Origin: Pinus tabuliformis
Taxonomy: Eukaryota; Streptophyta; Pinopsida; Pinales; Pinaceae
DNA: 64,000 nucleotides
Assembly (NCBI GenBank): GCA_031772625.1
Contig: CM062810.1
Coordinates: 705,038,358-705,102,357 of the forward strand
Reading direction: 5' to 3'
Positions 44,501 to 56,249 of this stretch are shown here, one piece after another. The position numbers and the translations under genes were made by a program. The notes beneath the pieces are model-generated. The model saw nothing but the letters and a program-made list of their open reading frames with translations. It searched no databases and was not told the DNA's origin. The number at the start of each line of letters is the position of its first letter. Within the stretch, counting starts at the first letter, position 1.

Positions 44501-45820
44501 AACATCCTGATCCAATTCTCTATTTTGCAGTTCAGAAATTTTGCTCTCGACTGGTCTGAGAAAATCCGTGTTGTTCGAAGTCTGAGGGACTGCTGATAAT
44601 AGGAATTTGAAGTGGCTGTGCGCTGCCTCTTTAATTTCCTCTTGTTCACTGATTTCTTTTCCCTCTGCCATGATTTTATCGATTTGATTTCCGGCTCGTC
44701 TGATCTTTATGTTGTTGTGAAAGAAGGAGGTGTTTTTGTCTCCAGCTCTGAGCCAAAGACACCTCGATTTCTGTCTTTGTTCTTCTTCCTCCACTCTATT
44801 TTGCCTGTAGAGTTCCCTGAACATTTCGTTTTCCTAGGCTTGTTCTTCCTTTGTGAGTTGGCTGTCCTCTTTCTCCTGATTCCACTGCTCCATTTGCCTG
44901 TGTAGTTCTGCTCTTTTTTTATTTTCCATTGCTGTGTTTGCTTTGGCCCACTGTTTTATTACTGCTCTTATGGATTTTAATTTTGTTTCCCAAATGTAGT
45001 GGGGTGACCCAGTGACTTCCTTCGCCCAATGGTCTTTGATGAGTTTTCGAAAGTCCTCCTTAGAGTCCCAAGATTTATTATATTTGAAGGGAAGGGGCCC
45101 AAGATTTCTTCCCTTGTCGAGGATCAAGACCACAGGCTTATGGTCTGAGGCTGAGGCGTGGACAATTTTGCTTTTGACTGAGGAGAATCCTGAAACAATT
45201 CTTTCATGAATTAAAATTCTATCCAAACTCTCTTTGATATTGTGAATACCAACTCTCTTGTTGCTCCACGTGAATTTGCCGTTATGACGGGGATTATCAA
45301 TGAGGTTATGGGTTTGTATTATCGCTTCCAGTGAGTCTCTTGAGGGGTCAGCAAGGAAATTCCCACCTATTTTTTCCTCAATGTTCCTTATTAGGTTCAG
45401 ATCTCCACCCATAAAAATGTTCCTATCTTGAGAGGCTTGCAATTCTGAGTTTATAGATTCCCAGCAGAGGGCTTTATCCCTGTAGTGATTCGGGGCGTAG
45501 ATGTTATAGATGGTGTATTCTTCTTTTGAGACTCTATTTTTAAAATCTGTTCTTACCCACCAGTTGCAAGATTTTTGGTTGGTGAGGTCCCATTTGCTCT
45601 TGTTCCAAAGAGTTCCTATTCCTCCTGAGGCACCTACTGCATCTATAGCTGTACCTGTGAAATTTTTGTATCTTTTTGTGAGGTTCTGAAAGTCTTGCTC
45701 AGATATTTTGGTCTCCTGGATGAGAAAGAGATCTGGCTGCTCTTGGTTGATTAAATCCCGGACTGCATTTGATTTTAGGGAGGAGCCCAACCCCCTGCAA
45801 TTCCAAGAGACCAATATCAT
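41575..45820 (-). pseudogene. LINE-2 ORF2: endonuclease-RT-RNase H
   Basis: It starts at 45,820 (MILVSWNCRGLGS). The endonuclease spans 45,820 to about 45,080, with IQETKI, NIYAPNHY, GGDLNLI and SDHKPV, so its catalytic residues are intact. A TAG at about 44,833 is the only stop before 42,383. The reverse transcriptase (about 44,450-43,300) has GGFVPHRQI, RQGCPLSPFLYIIM and FADD near 43,755. The zf-RVT finger (about 42,540-42,450) has CCLCRAEEESSQHLFLDC. After the TAG at 42,383 further stops and a frameshift precede RNase H (about 42,010-41,575), which has FDGASKNN, NNMAEAY, GDSAIVI and NTEADSLAN plus one internal TAG. The final TAA follows DKPIP, the same place as in LINE-1. Confidence 0.92.
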
Positions 45821-47076
45821 TATTTACTGATTTTTGGATGAGCCCCGCTCCTCTCCTTTGTCTTTTCCCCACTTCCTTTTTGTTTGTCCAGGAATGAATC
45901 CATCGGCTGCTGAGTTCCAGTGGCCATTTCTTTTGCTGCTGTTTCATCTCTAATTTCTTTGTTTGACTTCCTGCCTGCTTTTCTCGGAGGATCAGAAGTG
46001 AGACTTGCTTCTTTCATTTTGTTTCTAGTGAGGATGCGTTCTATAGTTGGAGGGGGAGAGGACGGGGGCAGCGAGGGAGAGGGGATGACTGCGAGGGCAG
46101 TGGCCCGGGGAGAGGGAGGGGGTGAAAGGGGTTCTTCGACTGACAGGGATTCAAAAGGGTTGGAGGATGAGGGGAAGGGCTGGGTTGAGCTAGAAGGGGG
46201 AGGAGGAGGGGCAGCTTGGGGTTCCGGAGGAGGCTTGGAACTTGGACCTTGCAGGGGGTTTGATTTCTTCTTTTTTACTTGCTCCCATGAGCCTTCAGAG
46301 GTTTCAGCATTTTCATTAGACTCATTTATTTTTAACTTACTACATCTATTTGCAAAATGTCCATATTCGTGACATACCTTGCATTTGAAAGGTAGTTGCT
46401 CGTAGTCTAGCTGTTGGATGTGTGTCCATTGATCTACTTTGATCTTGATGGCTTCCGGCAGGCCTTTCCCTAGGTCAACTTCAACGCAGATCCTCGCACA
46501 GGCGTGCATATTCTCCTTTGGTTCGGATCTATCAATGTATTTTCCAACCGCGTTCCCAATGGCCTTTACTGATTCATCTCCCCAGCAGTGGAGGGGGAGG
46601 TGAGGCAGACGGACCCAAACCGGGACTGCATTTGGGATGTCCATTTCTGGATCAAAATCGGGAGACCATCTGTTCAGATAGAGGCCTCTTGAATCCATGA
46701 AATAGGGGCCATTTCTAAAAATGAGGTTCCGGTCCTCTTTTGTTTCAAAAAGAAAAGTATAGAAGCCCCTTCCACAGAACCTGATAGCTATTTTCCCTTG
46801 TATTATCGCGTTCCAGTTACGTTCCACCCATTTTTGGACTGCTCTGGGTGAAGGCCAGAGGCCAGTAAACTGGCCAACGAGACCCCTCTCAGCTAAAGCG
46901 ATTGCAGCCTTCCTCGGGAGACTGGGAGGAAGAGATACTTCAGGGATTTCATCTAGTTTCTTGACAAACTTGGATGCAGATGGGCGGATTCTTGAGGAGG
47001 CGTTCTCAGGGATAAGAGATGCAAAAAGTTTTTCGTTGTCTTCAAAGTCTGGGGACGAGGGGTCAGTCCCTGTCAT
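45820..47076 (-). CDS. LINE-2 ORF1: DUF4283/CCHC nucleic-acid-binding protein
   Basis: An intact frame of 418 codons from the ATG at 47,076 (MTGTDPSSPDFEDN). An upstream ATG at 47,145 would add 23 residues, but the LINE-1 start aligns better with 47,076. A DUF4283-like region covers about residues 50-200 (ERGLVGQFTGLWPSP, FETKEDRNLIFRNGPYFMD, WVRLPHLPLHCWGDE). A single CCHC knuckle CKVCHEYGHFANRC follows near residue 240. A Pro/Ser-rich tail comes next, with a conserved GRKSNKEIRDE...MDSFL block at the end. The stop TAA and the ORF2 ATG share one base (TAATG), suggesting termination-reinitiation coupling. The product would bind the LINE RNA in a ribonucleoprotein particle. Confidence 0.9.
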   Translation of the reverse strand: MTGTDPSSPDFEDNEKLFASLIPENASSRIRPSASKFVKKLDEIPEVSLPPSLPRKAAIALAERGLVGQFTGLWPSPRAVQKWVERNWNAIIQGKIAIRFCGRGFYTFLFETKEDRNLIFRNGPYFMDSRGLYLNRWSPDFDPEMDIPNAVPVWVRLPHLPLHCWGDESVKAIGNAVGKYIDRSEPKENMHACARICVEVDLGKGLPEAIKIKVDQWTHIQQLDYEQLPFKCKVCHEYGHFANRCSKLKINESNENAETSEGSWEQVKKKKSNPLQGPSSKPPPEPQAAPPPPPSSSTQPFPSSSNPFESLSVEEPLSPPPSPRATALAVIPSPSLPPSSPPPTIERILTRNKMKEASLTSDPPRKAGRKSNKEIRDETAAKEMATGTQQPMDSFLDKQKGSGEKTKERSGAHPKISK

Positions 47077-47324
47077 GACGGCGGAGGAGGGCCAACACGA
47101 AGCCGACAGAGGAAAAGGGCGGAGGCGAAGAAGGAAGGAGGCCACAGAGCTGGGGCCGGGCAGGAGGCCCGAGAGAGACCGCGAGGCAGAGAAAAGGAGC
47201 CCAGGGGGGCTTGCAGGGGCAGAGGCAGACCCAGCAGCAGAGCTGCCAGGCGGGGCCTGGAGGAGGCGGAAAAACCAGTCAGGGGGCGACCATGCGGGAG
47301 CTCCGATTTGAAATCGCCATCGTC
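47077..47324 (-). promoter_or_regulatory. LINE-2 GC-rich 5' leader
   Basis: About 250 bp of strongly GC-rich sequence with many CpG sites sits directly against AT-rich flanking DNA at 47,325. In L1 elements the 5' leader holds the internal promoter. No particular factor site is recognised. Kept CpG sites suggest modest age. Confidence 0.6.
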
Positions 47325-47341
47325 ATATACACACTAACTTT
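47325..47341. repeat. LINE-2 target-site duplication, right
   Basis: ATATACACACTAACTTT is the same as 40,181-40,197, so the element boundaries are certain to the base. Confidence 0.95.
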
Positions 47342-48484
47342 ATTATAAATATTTTAAGATAATTATCAAGCTTCCCATATATAGAGCAGCAAGCAAATAT
47401 GAAAATAAAACAAGGTTTATCGGGATGATGGCTTATCAAATAAATAAAACTTATAGTACAACTCTAAGAGAGACCATTATATATATATATATTTTAAAGT
47501 AAGATCATAAATCTATCATTTATTTAAAATTTGTCATTTTATTTACATAAACAAAATTTAATTATATTAAACAAAAGATTTTTATTTTTCAAATTATATT
47601 ATTTAAAAAAACTAAATCTAAATTTATAATCTTTATTTTTAAAATTATATTATTTATGTTTAAATTTACATTTCTTAACTAAACCAATTTTTCAAGTGGA
47701 CTAAATCCAAATCCAAAAACATGTTACAATGAAACCTATCAGATTTATAATCTCTATCTTTAAAATTATATTATCTGTGTTTAAATTTACATTTCTTAAC
47801 CAAACCAATTTTTCAAATGGACTAAATCCAAATCCAAAAACATGTTACAATGAAACCTTTCAGAATTATAATCTCTATCGTATTATCTATGTTTAAGTTT
47901 ACATTTCTTAACCAAACCAATTTTTCAAGTGGACTAAATCCAAATCCAAAAACATGTTACAATGAAACCTTTCATTCCTATTTCCAAAATTATATTTCAT
48001 CATTAACTTCACTAACTCTAACTCAACGGTCGTTCCTGGTTTTCGAGTGAGTTTGAGTGAGTGGGGGGCTGGCTTTCGATTTAAGATAGATCTCTATTAC
48101 TTACGTGATAGGTGGCCTATAAATAAGTTAAATAAATAAAGCCCCGGTTAAATTTATGAGAGAAAGAATACATATAAAGAGTTGCAAGCAAACATGCAAA
48201 TGAAACAAGGGTTTTCAGGATGATGGCTTATCAAAAAATTAAAAGGTCAGAGTATAAATTTTATTCTAAGAGAGAATATATATATATATATATATTTATA
48301 TTTATCGCTACAATCAAATGAGATCGGAGTATATATATATAGAGAGAAAAGCATGCAATCATACGATATCATAAACACTTCTACTCCGCACTTTTGAACA
48401 CATTGACTGATTTTTCTCTTGAATAGCCTAGTGTTCAAACGTTATATCATTTACGCCTCAGATGTAATTAGGAACTGCGTAAAC
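47342..48484. repeat. AT-rich direct repeats flanking LINE-2
   Basis: A block with AAACAAGG, GGATGATGGCTTATCAAA, CTAAGAGAGA and (AT)n occurs at about 47,377-47,490 and again at about 48,160-48,300. Between them lies a 121-bp tandem array. No gene is visible. Confidence 0.65.
47623..47980. repeat. 121-bp tandem repeat, three copies
   Basis: Units start at 47,623, 47,744 and 47,865, exactly 121 bp apart. The core is ACATTTCTTAACCAAACCAA, then TTTTTCAA-TGGACTAAATCC, then CATGTTACAATGAAACC. The third unit lacks about 10-16 bp after TCTCTATC. Confidence 0.9.
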
Positions 48485-49053
48485 ACCATAGCCTTTTGCT
48501 TCAACGCCCCAAATGTAGTCAGAAAAGGAAATATGATTAAATAGAAATGAAAGGAACTATGATTCAAAGCAAATATCTGTTATTTGTGAACTGATCCAGT
48601 GAACAAGTTATCAACAAATTAATCTGAGAATAAATAATGGAAAACTTGCATCAACTTTGATCAGGGTTTTTCAATTTTACTATAAAGATTATGTATCTTA
48701 TTTAATACTTGCTTTCTCGACAATAAACTATTGATGAATTCGATCCTAGGATGCTTTCTCGACGTTTCTGATCCTCTCGGCCATAGCCTTTTGCCTCAAC
48801 GCCCCAGGCAAATATATGCTATTTCTGAACTGATCGAGTGAACAAGTTATCAACAAATTACTCTGAGAAGAAATAATGGAAAACATGCATCAACTTTGAC
48901 CACGATTTACTTCAGTAATATTTCTGTCCAAGCTTTCAAATTTACTGTAAGGATTATGTATCTTATTTAATACTCGCTTTCTCGACAATAAACTATTGAT
49001 GAATTCGATCTTGGGATACTTGCTTTCTCGACATTTCTGATCCTCTCGGCCAT
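48485..49053. repeat. 296-bp tandem duplication
   Basis: Copy 1 runs 48,485-48,780 and copy 2 runs 48,781 to about 49,053. Shared landmarks are CCATAGCCTTTTGC, CAACGCCCC, AACAAGTTATCAACAAATTA, GATTATGTATCTTATTTAAT and TTTCTGATCCTCTCGGCCAT. Copy 2 has an internal deletion and a short insertion. No coding content is seen. Confidence 0.85.
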
Positions 49054-49990
49054 TGATATATGATTCTCTCTCGGTTAAGGTGGCTCTCAATAGGGTGACT
49101 TCTTCTCTTTTATATGGGTCATTGATGAGGTTCTTCCTCCCATTAATCCACCAATCAATAAGAATCCAGAGGTTCTTCCTCCGTAAGAATGAGAATAGTT
49201 TTTGAGGGGCTTACAAGTTAAAATCTCGTTTTCTAATTATAAATAGAATTTCGCCATAGAATTTAAGTGTTCGGCTTGGCTCAGGCTCTAGCCTTTCACT
49301 GTAATCCTATAGAGAGTTCAAATACGACAGTTTGAAGTTCTTGAACTGTAATCAAATATGGCAGTTCAAAATTCAGTTGAACTGTAATAGGTTGCGGGCT
49401 GGACTGTTATCTAGCTGGTTGTCTGTGACTATTATTATTTTGGTTATAAGTGGTTAGGCGTTTGACAAGTGTTTTCGGGTCTGAAATCATTTTGGGATTG
49501 GGGAGCAACTTTGGGAAGGGAAGAAAACTACGACAAGAGGGCCATATAAAAAATGATGACTGAGATTTTTGAGAATAAAGTTTTGTAATGGTCAATAGAG
49601 GATATAATGAACCAAAATATGTTTCAAAACCAACCTGTGATAGTGCTCATCTCCTTTCTCGGCTTCTGGTGCTCGGCTTTGGCTCTAGCTCTTGTTCCCG
49701 CTCCTGAATGCAGATATTACAGGGTCGTGAGTATTTCACTCTTAAAAAATCTGGTAGATGGGCATAGTTACTCACATTAATTTCCCAACATCCCTCAATC
49801 AATTTCACATACATCCTTAACTTGTCAGCGGTCAATCAAACATGTCCCTCTTTCCTTGTCAGAGATCAGATCTACCGGAAAATTCATGAAGCCGTCGGAA
49901 GCATTAAAGCGTCCATCCATACCATACATGGACATGGCCATGCACTAAGCCAATGATTGTCTTAGTGCATGGTTGTTAAGATTTGACATT
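49054..49990. other. Non-coding stretch with one gene-like trace
   Basis: A minus-strand frame at 49,647-49,835 reads KLRMYVKLIEGCWEINVSNY and looks more protein-like than its surroundings. I cannot identify it and see no continuous gene around it. Nothing else is supported. Confidence 0.35.
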
Positions 49991-50380
49991 AAATAGGATT
50001 GAAAATCAATATCTACACTGAAACCAATGCATCCAGTGCAAGCAATCAAATAGGAGTATAAATCAACATCTACATTGAAATCAATGCATCTAGTGTAAGG
50101 TATTAAATAGGATTATAAATCGACATCTACACTAAAATCAATGCATCTAGTGCAAACCATCAAATAGGATTAGAAATAAATATCTACACTGAAATCAGTG
50201 CATCCAGTGGAAGTAATCAAATAGTAGTAGAAATCAACATCTACACTGAAATCAATGCATCTAGTGTAAGGTATTAAATAGGATTAGAAATCAACATCTA
50301 CGCTGAAATCAATGCATCTAGTGCAAGCGATCAAATAGAATTAGAAATCAACAACTACATTGAAATCAATACATATATTT
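49991..50380. repeat. 57-bp minisatellite, nearly seven copies
   Basis: AAATAGGATT-type starts occur at 49,991, 50,048, 50,105, 50,162, 50,219, 50,276 and 50,333, an exact 57-bp spacing. Each unit holds AAATCAACATCTACACTGAA and ATCAATGCATCTAGTG. The units differ by substitutions only. There are no variable spacers, so this is not a CRISPR array. Confidence 0.95.
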
Positions 50381-50429
50381 TAGTGAAAAACCAAAATATT
50401 CATGACTTTCTAGATCTAACTTCTATGTC

Positions 50430-51690
50430 TATATTTGTCTTTGTGTGTCTCTTTCTTCTTCCCTCTCTCCACCTTCCATTCTATGTCTATGTCCCTCCCT
50501 CTCTCCTCTCTCTTTGCCTCCCTCCCTTCCCCGTCTCTCTCTCTCTGCCTCTCCCTCCCTTTCTCTATCTTTCTTTTCTTCCCTCTCTCTCCCTGCCATC
50601 TATATATATACCTCCCTCCATCTCTCCTTATTTGTCTCTCTATCTCAGCCCCCTAAACACATTTCTCTCTCTCTCTCTCTCTCTCTCCATATCTATTTCT
50701 CTTCCTCCCTCCCTCTCTTTGTCTCTCTCTTCTTCCCTCTCACCCCCTCCATCTATATCTATATATCTCTCTATCTCTCCTTCTTTATCTCTCTATATCA
50801 ACCCACAAACATACACAAACTCTCTCTCCATCTCTATATGTCTATCTATTTATCTCTCCCTCTCTATCTCTTCCCCTTCTCTCTTTCTCTCTTTCTCTCT
50901 CCCCCATCCACCTATATCTCTATCTCCCATTGTGTCTATTTTCCATTATCTCTCTATCTCATACCCTAAATAAACACACACACTCTCTCTCCATATTTAT
51001 CTATCACCCTCTCTTTTCCCCCCTCCCTTTCTCTCTCTTCCCCTTCTCTCTCTCTCTCTCTCTCTCCATATATATATCTATATATATATATATATATATA
51101 TATATCTTCCTCCCTTCATCTCTTTGCATCTCTCTTCTTCCCTCTCCACCCCCCCATCTATATCTCTATCTCCCTTTGTCTCTCCTTCTCACCCCCAAAA
51201 TATACACACACTCTCTCCATATCTATCTCTCTCTCTCTTCCGCCCTCTCCCTCTCTCTTCCTCTTCTCTCTCTCTCTCTCTCTCTCTCTATTCCCCTTGT
51301 CTCCCTCCCTCTGTCTCCTTTTCCCTCTCTCTATCTTCCCTCTTGCTCTCCTTTCTCCTTCACCATCTCTCCATATCTCCCTTGTCACTCCCTTTCCCTC
51401 TTCACCTTTCTCTCTCTATGTCTTTCTTCCCCTTCCAACTCCATCTCTCTCTCCCCCTTTCTCTCCCACCTCCCTTTGTCTCCCTCCTCCCTCACACTCT
51501 TTCTTTCTCTCCACCCTCCAACTCTGTCACTATCTCCCTCCCTCTCTCCTTCTCGCTTTCCCCCTCTCTTCCCCCTCCATATCTGTCTCCCTATCTCTCT
51601 CCCCGTTCTTTCCCTATCTCTATCCTCTCCTTTTATCTCTCTTCCCTCATCTTCTCTCTCCCTCATTCCATATTCATCTCTTCATGTTGG
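50430..51690. repeat. 1.3-kb polypyrimidine tract
   Basis: The plus strand is almost entirely C and T (CTCTCTCC, CCCTCTCT, TCTCTATCTC), with few purines apart from short ATATAT or ACACAC islands. A longer-range pattern is visible: ACACAC-containing islands with CTAAA or CCAAA recur near 50,655, 50,805, 50,970 and 51,195. Ser/Leu/Pro-rich open frames here are composition artefacts. Confidence 0.9.
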
Positions 51691-51699
51691 GTGTGTGTT

Positions 51700-52190
51700 A
51701 TATTATTTCCATGACTAGTCCCAAGCACTGTACATTCCCTTGTTGGGGAGTTTGCAGCGAGGAGGTAGCCCCCCTGCACGGGGTTTAAGGCAACACCCCA
51801 AGATATATATATATATGCGGACCCAATAATAATTGGGCAGACCTAAGGATGGGGGGCGAACCCAAAGATGGTAGGCAAACCTACCCATGATTTTGCCCAT
51901 GGTTTTGCACATGGTTTTGGGCATGATGGTTTTCTACCTATGTTATTTTGTAGATCTGGTCAAGGGAACTACGATTATGTTCTAATATACGGTTAATGGA
52001 TTGGGGTTTATGAATGCTTCAATATGTATATATATGTATTGTAACATTGAAAAAATATAATGAAAAATCAATCTGGTAGTCCCGGTTTTGGGCTACAGGG
52101 GAAAATATGTGTATATTTGTTTTATGTTCTCGCCATTGCATATTTTCTGTTTTAAGAATTCATTTGTAGGTAATTTTTGTACATGGTTAA
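51700..52190. other. Unique segment between pyrimidine tracts
   Basis: It contains GACTAGTCCCAAGCACTG at 51,714 and GGTAGTCCCGGTTTTGGGCTA at about 52,075, which recall TAGTCCC ends but lack the TGCC extension. Short CCCATGGTTTTG-type repeats lie near 51,885-51,925. No gene is seen. Confidence 0.4.
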
Positions 52191-52194
52191 AACC

Positions 52195-52410
52195 TACACT
52201 CCCTTGTCACTCCCTCTCTCTCAACACCTCTATCTCTCAATGTCTTTGTTCTTCCCTCCCTCTCTTTCCCCCTCCAAATCCATCTCTCCCCCTCCCTCTC
52301 TCATCCTCTCTCCCCTCCTCTCTCTCTTCCTTCATCTCTCTCCCTGTCTCTCCCACCTCTATGTCTCTCTCCCCCACTCTATTCCCCATACATCTCACTC
52401 TCTCTCTTAA
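52195..52410. repeat. Second polypyrimidine tract
   Basis: About 215 bp of C/T-rich sequence like the 1.3-kb tract upstream, with units such as CTCCCTCTCTC and TCCCCCTCC. Confidence 0.85.
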
Positions 52411-52429
52411 GAAAGTATCTAATCTAAAA

Positions 52430-55400
52430 AAAAAACATAATTGGTTGTAAAATATTAAACCTATATTTTGGATCAATCATGTCAAATAAAATACAATAAT
52501 AAAAAACTTAAAAGAATCATGCACTATCTTTTCTCTATCATTGTTAGTCACTTTGTTGTCTCTCTTCACTTGGATCCTTGGTTAAGATGCCTCTATCCTG
52601 ATTCTTTATAATATTATTTATATTATATAAATTTCATATATGTATATATAAAAGCATTCTCATTTTTAATTTATTAAAACCTCAATTTAATCTCTATGGG
52701 AATATTTTTAGTAGTCATGAGGATGGAGGGTTTAGATATACCTCAAAAGTAATTATAACCTTTTTTCTTTTAGATTTAATTAAAAAATGTTATTAAATTA
52801 AATTAAAATAAAATATTTGTAAAATATTTTTATTTTGAAATAAGTTATGGTTTTTGGGCATGTGGTATTGATAAGCCATGGTATTGGCCAATGTTATTGT
52901 ATAATTAAAATCCTAGATCCATAACATAATAATCAAAAGCCTAGATGGCCCATGGTATTGATAAACTATGGTATTAGCCCATGGTATTATGATTTTCTTG
53001 CTTCCTCGCCTTCCCTCCCTCTATCTTTCTCTTCTGGTTATTGGTCCATGATATTGTAAAAATGCCTATTTAGAAATTAATAATATCCATGGTAAATATT
53101 CGTGATTAAAAATATTGTCATATTGTAAATATTAAGTTTTTATCCTCTTATTAATTAAATTCATAGATGCTTATGGAATCATTATTTTAATTTATATGGT
53201 AAAATTGATGTTAATTTATAAGTACTATTTTATTTTGATATGATATGTATATTATATTTTTTTTTATCTAAAAACTGTTCGTAATTTTATTAATAAAAAC
53301 AAAATCACAATATTAAAAAAATTAAATTTAAAAAATATCTAACATCTCACACCTCACATCTAACGCCTACACATCTAACATCTAACATCTCACATCTCAC
53401 ACCTAACTCTCACACATATACCCTATACAGTAGAGCGCCTCAAAAAATATAATAAAACATCAATATTCTCACTCACTGTAAAATTTTGCACTCTAAAAGA
53501 ATTTTCACCTTAAGAGATTTGATCCCTCTTAGCTCTTGCTAGATCATGATTAAGATGGATCTATATTGGTTTATGAGCAGTTTCAGGAGATATCACAACT
53601 AAAATGGCAGAGAAAAAACAACATGATGCCAAATTACTTTTCTCTTCATTGTATATAATATGTGTTTCCCTTAATGGTATTTTTTTCATCTTTGTTATTA
53701 GCACACCACAATTTATTTTCTCAATGCTTTCTTCTCTCTGAAAGCAAGCATCTCTCCTCTCTACCTCTCCAACAATATATCTTTCCAACAATACATCGTG
53801 ATTTTCTCCAATGCTAATATTCTATGTCCCTTCTTATAGCAACATCATTTGTCTTTCTTGTACAACTATCATCAAATCTATCCATTCTCCAAGATTTTTG
53901 CTCTTTCTATATATAAAACAACTAATTCTTGCCATGTGCATCTCCATTGGTGTCACCTCACTCTATCTTATTTTTAATTCCCTTTGACATCAATGACATA
54001 ACATGTTTAACACTTGATTTCACCTGGAATAATAATCTAACACATACTCAAAGAATCAAGTGAGACCAATATCATGGGTACAAGAACCATAAGAGCATCA
54101 CCATGGACCATATTCAATGTCAAATCCATCAAAGTACTTCATAAAAGTATCATCTTCAAATTTCCTACTAGCTTATGATTATGCACAAGTTACCATAATT
54201 ATGTATGGGGGTGTTATCACTCAAACCTATTAGGTGCTTCCACCCCTAAGGGGGAAGAACAATTCTTACGCCAACCCTTTCAAATGATAGGTGTTATGGC
54301 TCGGGATTTACTTCATGAAAAGTGTCATAGTCTTATACTAGGTTATGTGAAACCATTGTCCATGTGTGCTTTTATAAAGGAAGTGCTAAGCTACTCAAGT
54401 TACCTTCTGTCGTATTTGTTTTTCTAAACCCCCACAATTGCCTTTTTCTTACTTGATATAACTTTTAAAACAATATTCATTGATTTATTACATAATTATG
54501 ATGATATAATACCCCTTTAGTGATGGGAATTTTATTGCTTCATCGGGGTTGGGATGTTCTTTGAGAGTTCCTTTTATGTTGATAGGCATGATATGCATAG
54601 ATACTCTCGGGGATGAGTGGTTATATAAGAGGGGGTAGAGCTCAAGCTATAATTAGATTTTGATTTATTTCCATCCCTTATCATTCTTTTGTATCTTGAT
54701 ATTTGGCTTATGCTTTTTCTTTTCTTATAGTTGCATCAACCTCGATTATTTTCAACCCTTTCTCATAAAACAATGCCGATAAGGAATCAATATGGGTGAC
54801 TCAAAACAACCAATCAAAAGATAGGATATTAAAATGGGAATGATCACAAGTGTTAGCCATGAATAACATGGAGTATTGCCATCAATCACATCCTCCTATT
54901 TGTGCCCCTCCTAGACGATGAAAGAAAGTCCCTAAGGAAGGGCACACCACGTTAGGGGAAAATGATAACCATTACGGTGAAGTAAGGGAACAAGTACACA
55001 ACCAAAAGTGGTCTGTAATCCAATTTCAACTTGTGATCCATACTAGAATGCCTTAAACATTAAATTAAAGCATTTTAATGCAAAAAAATAGTTAATGTAA
55101 TTCACAATAGATAACCCACCTTCATTGGATGAGTAGACTAGATCAATGTGTTTTGACCAAAGAATGGGAAATAGGCATATGAGGCTAGCTATATATGAAT
55201 CACAATTGGGATTACTAGCTAACTAGATGTATCATAAGAGAATAATTTTCACCTAGGGTTACCCATGTATCTGGATGGATAATAGTTCCTACTTTGAGTG
55301 TTGGCAAGTTCCTTTATTTCTTTGCATCATATCCTAGAGTCTTTTAAGTTAATTTTTTAATGTAAAATCTTGATCCCTCTTGGTAACATATTTCCTTTGC

Positions 55401-56245
55401 TTCTATTGTTGAATGTTTGTCTATGTTTATTTCCCCTTTTTAATTATTCGTTGTTGGAAACTTTCAACCACATATAATTTATAATGTTGTCCTCTCCAAT
55501 TAAATTCCAAGACTACTCTTCAAGGTTGGTGGTATAAGTTCCTAACTATATCAACCATTCAACGCCCATCACCATATCCATTCGATCAAATAATAAAGCT
55601 TAGAACCCTATTTGTAGTTTTAGTTCTTGTATTTGGATAGATACTTTTGACATAGTCTTACTCCCTTCACCTATTATCCAATAGTATCTATAAATGTGAG
55701 GTCCTTGGTGGGTTATACAAAAACGTTTAATTGTTTAACATCATTTATTTCAATACAATTATGAGTATTGACATAATCAATTATCATCACATTTCTATTT
55801 TTGATGATTCCTTTGAGCTTTAGTATCTTAGGTTGTGATTTACTTCTCTTGGTTACAGGTGGATTTGCAAGTTCCCTTTCTTATTTTCCTCAAACATGAG
55901 GCCTATTAGAGTTCTTAAGATTATGCAATTATATTTGTATTTAATTGTTGTATTTGGTCCTTTTGATTAATAGTGTTTGTTTTATGGACATCTTCATTTC
56001 TATTTTTTGGGCACATGAGATGGAAATTAATGATACTTTTAGTAGTGGTTCATTGTTAGTTTGTTGAGCACACATTTACTATGAGAGTTGGGTGGGATGA
56101 ATTAGTATAAGACAATTTTTACTTATTCAAACATTTAGGAACCACGAGAAAACAATCACATATGAGATCTATTAGTTGCACAACATGGAACACAAGATTT
56201 ATTTGGAAATCCTTTCAAGAGAAAACAAAAAACTTCCTTTTATAA
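52430..56245. other. AT-rich non-coding stretch
   Basis: Nearly 4 kb without a supported gene. A short ACATCTCACA-type tandem repeat lies at about 53,338-53,410. Remaining open frames are short and unrecognised. Confidence 0.5.
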
Positions 56246-56249
56246 TTAT

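Larger units (their letters stand above)
40198..47324 (-). mobile_element. Full-length L1-type LINE (LINE-2)
   Basis: About 7.1 kb on the minus strand, with a perfect 17-bp target-site duplication. The architecture equals LINE-1: GC-rich 5' leader, ORF1, ORF2 starting at a shared TAATG, a spacer, ORF3, and a short poly(A) tail (poly(T) at about 40,198-40,204). ORF1 is intact. ORF2 is open apart from one TAG until its C-terminal third. This is the better preserved copy. The 3'-terminal 120 bp resemble those of LINE-1, as expected if the reverse transcriptase recognises that end. Confidence 0.95.

Noticed and set aside
45920-47311. Plus-strand open frames over LINE-2 ORF1 (such as 45,920-46,372 and 46,961-47,311)
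   Set aside because: They are antisense shadows of GC-rich, Pro-rich ORF1 and its leader.
49991-50380. Possible CRISPR array
   Set aside because: Units are tandem with no unique spacers, and the rest of the window is plant nuclear in character. The same applies to the 49-bp array.
50383-51788. Long Ser/Leu/Pro-rich open frames up to 262 codons
   Set aside because: They follow from C/T-only sequence. All three frames are open together and no domain is present.
51714-52100. Another TAGTCCC-ended element
   Set aside because: TAGTCCC occurs at both sides, but the TGCC extension and the hairpin right end are missing, so chance is likely.
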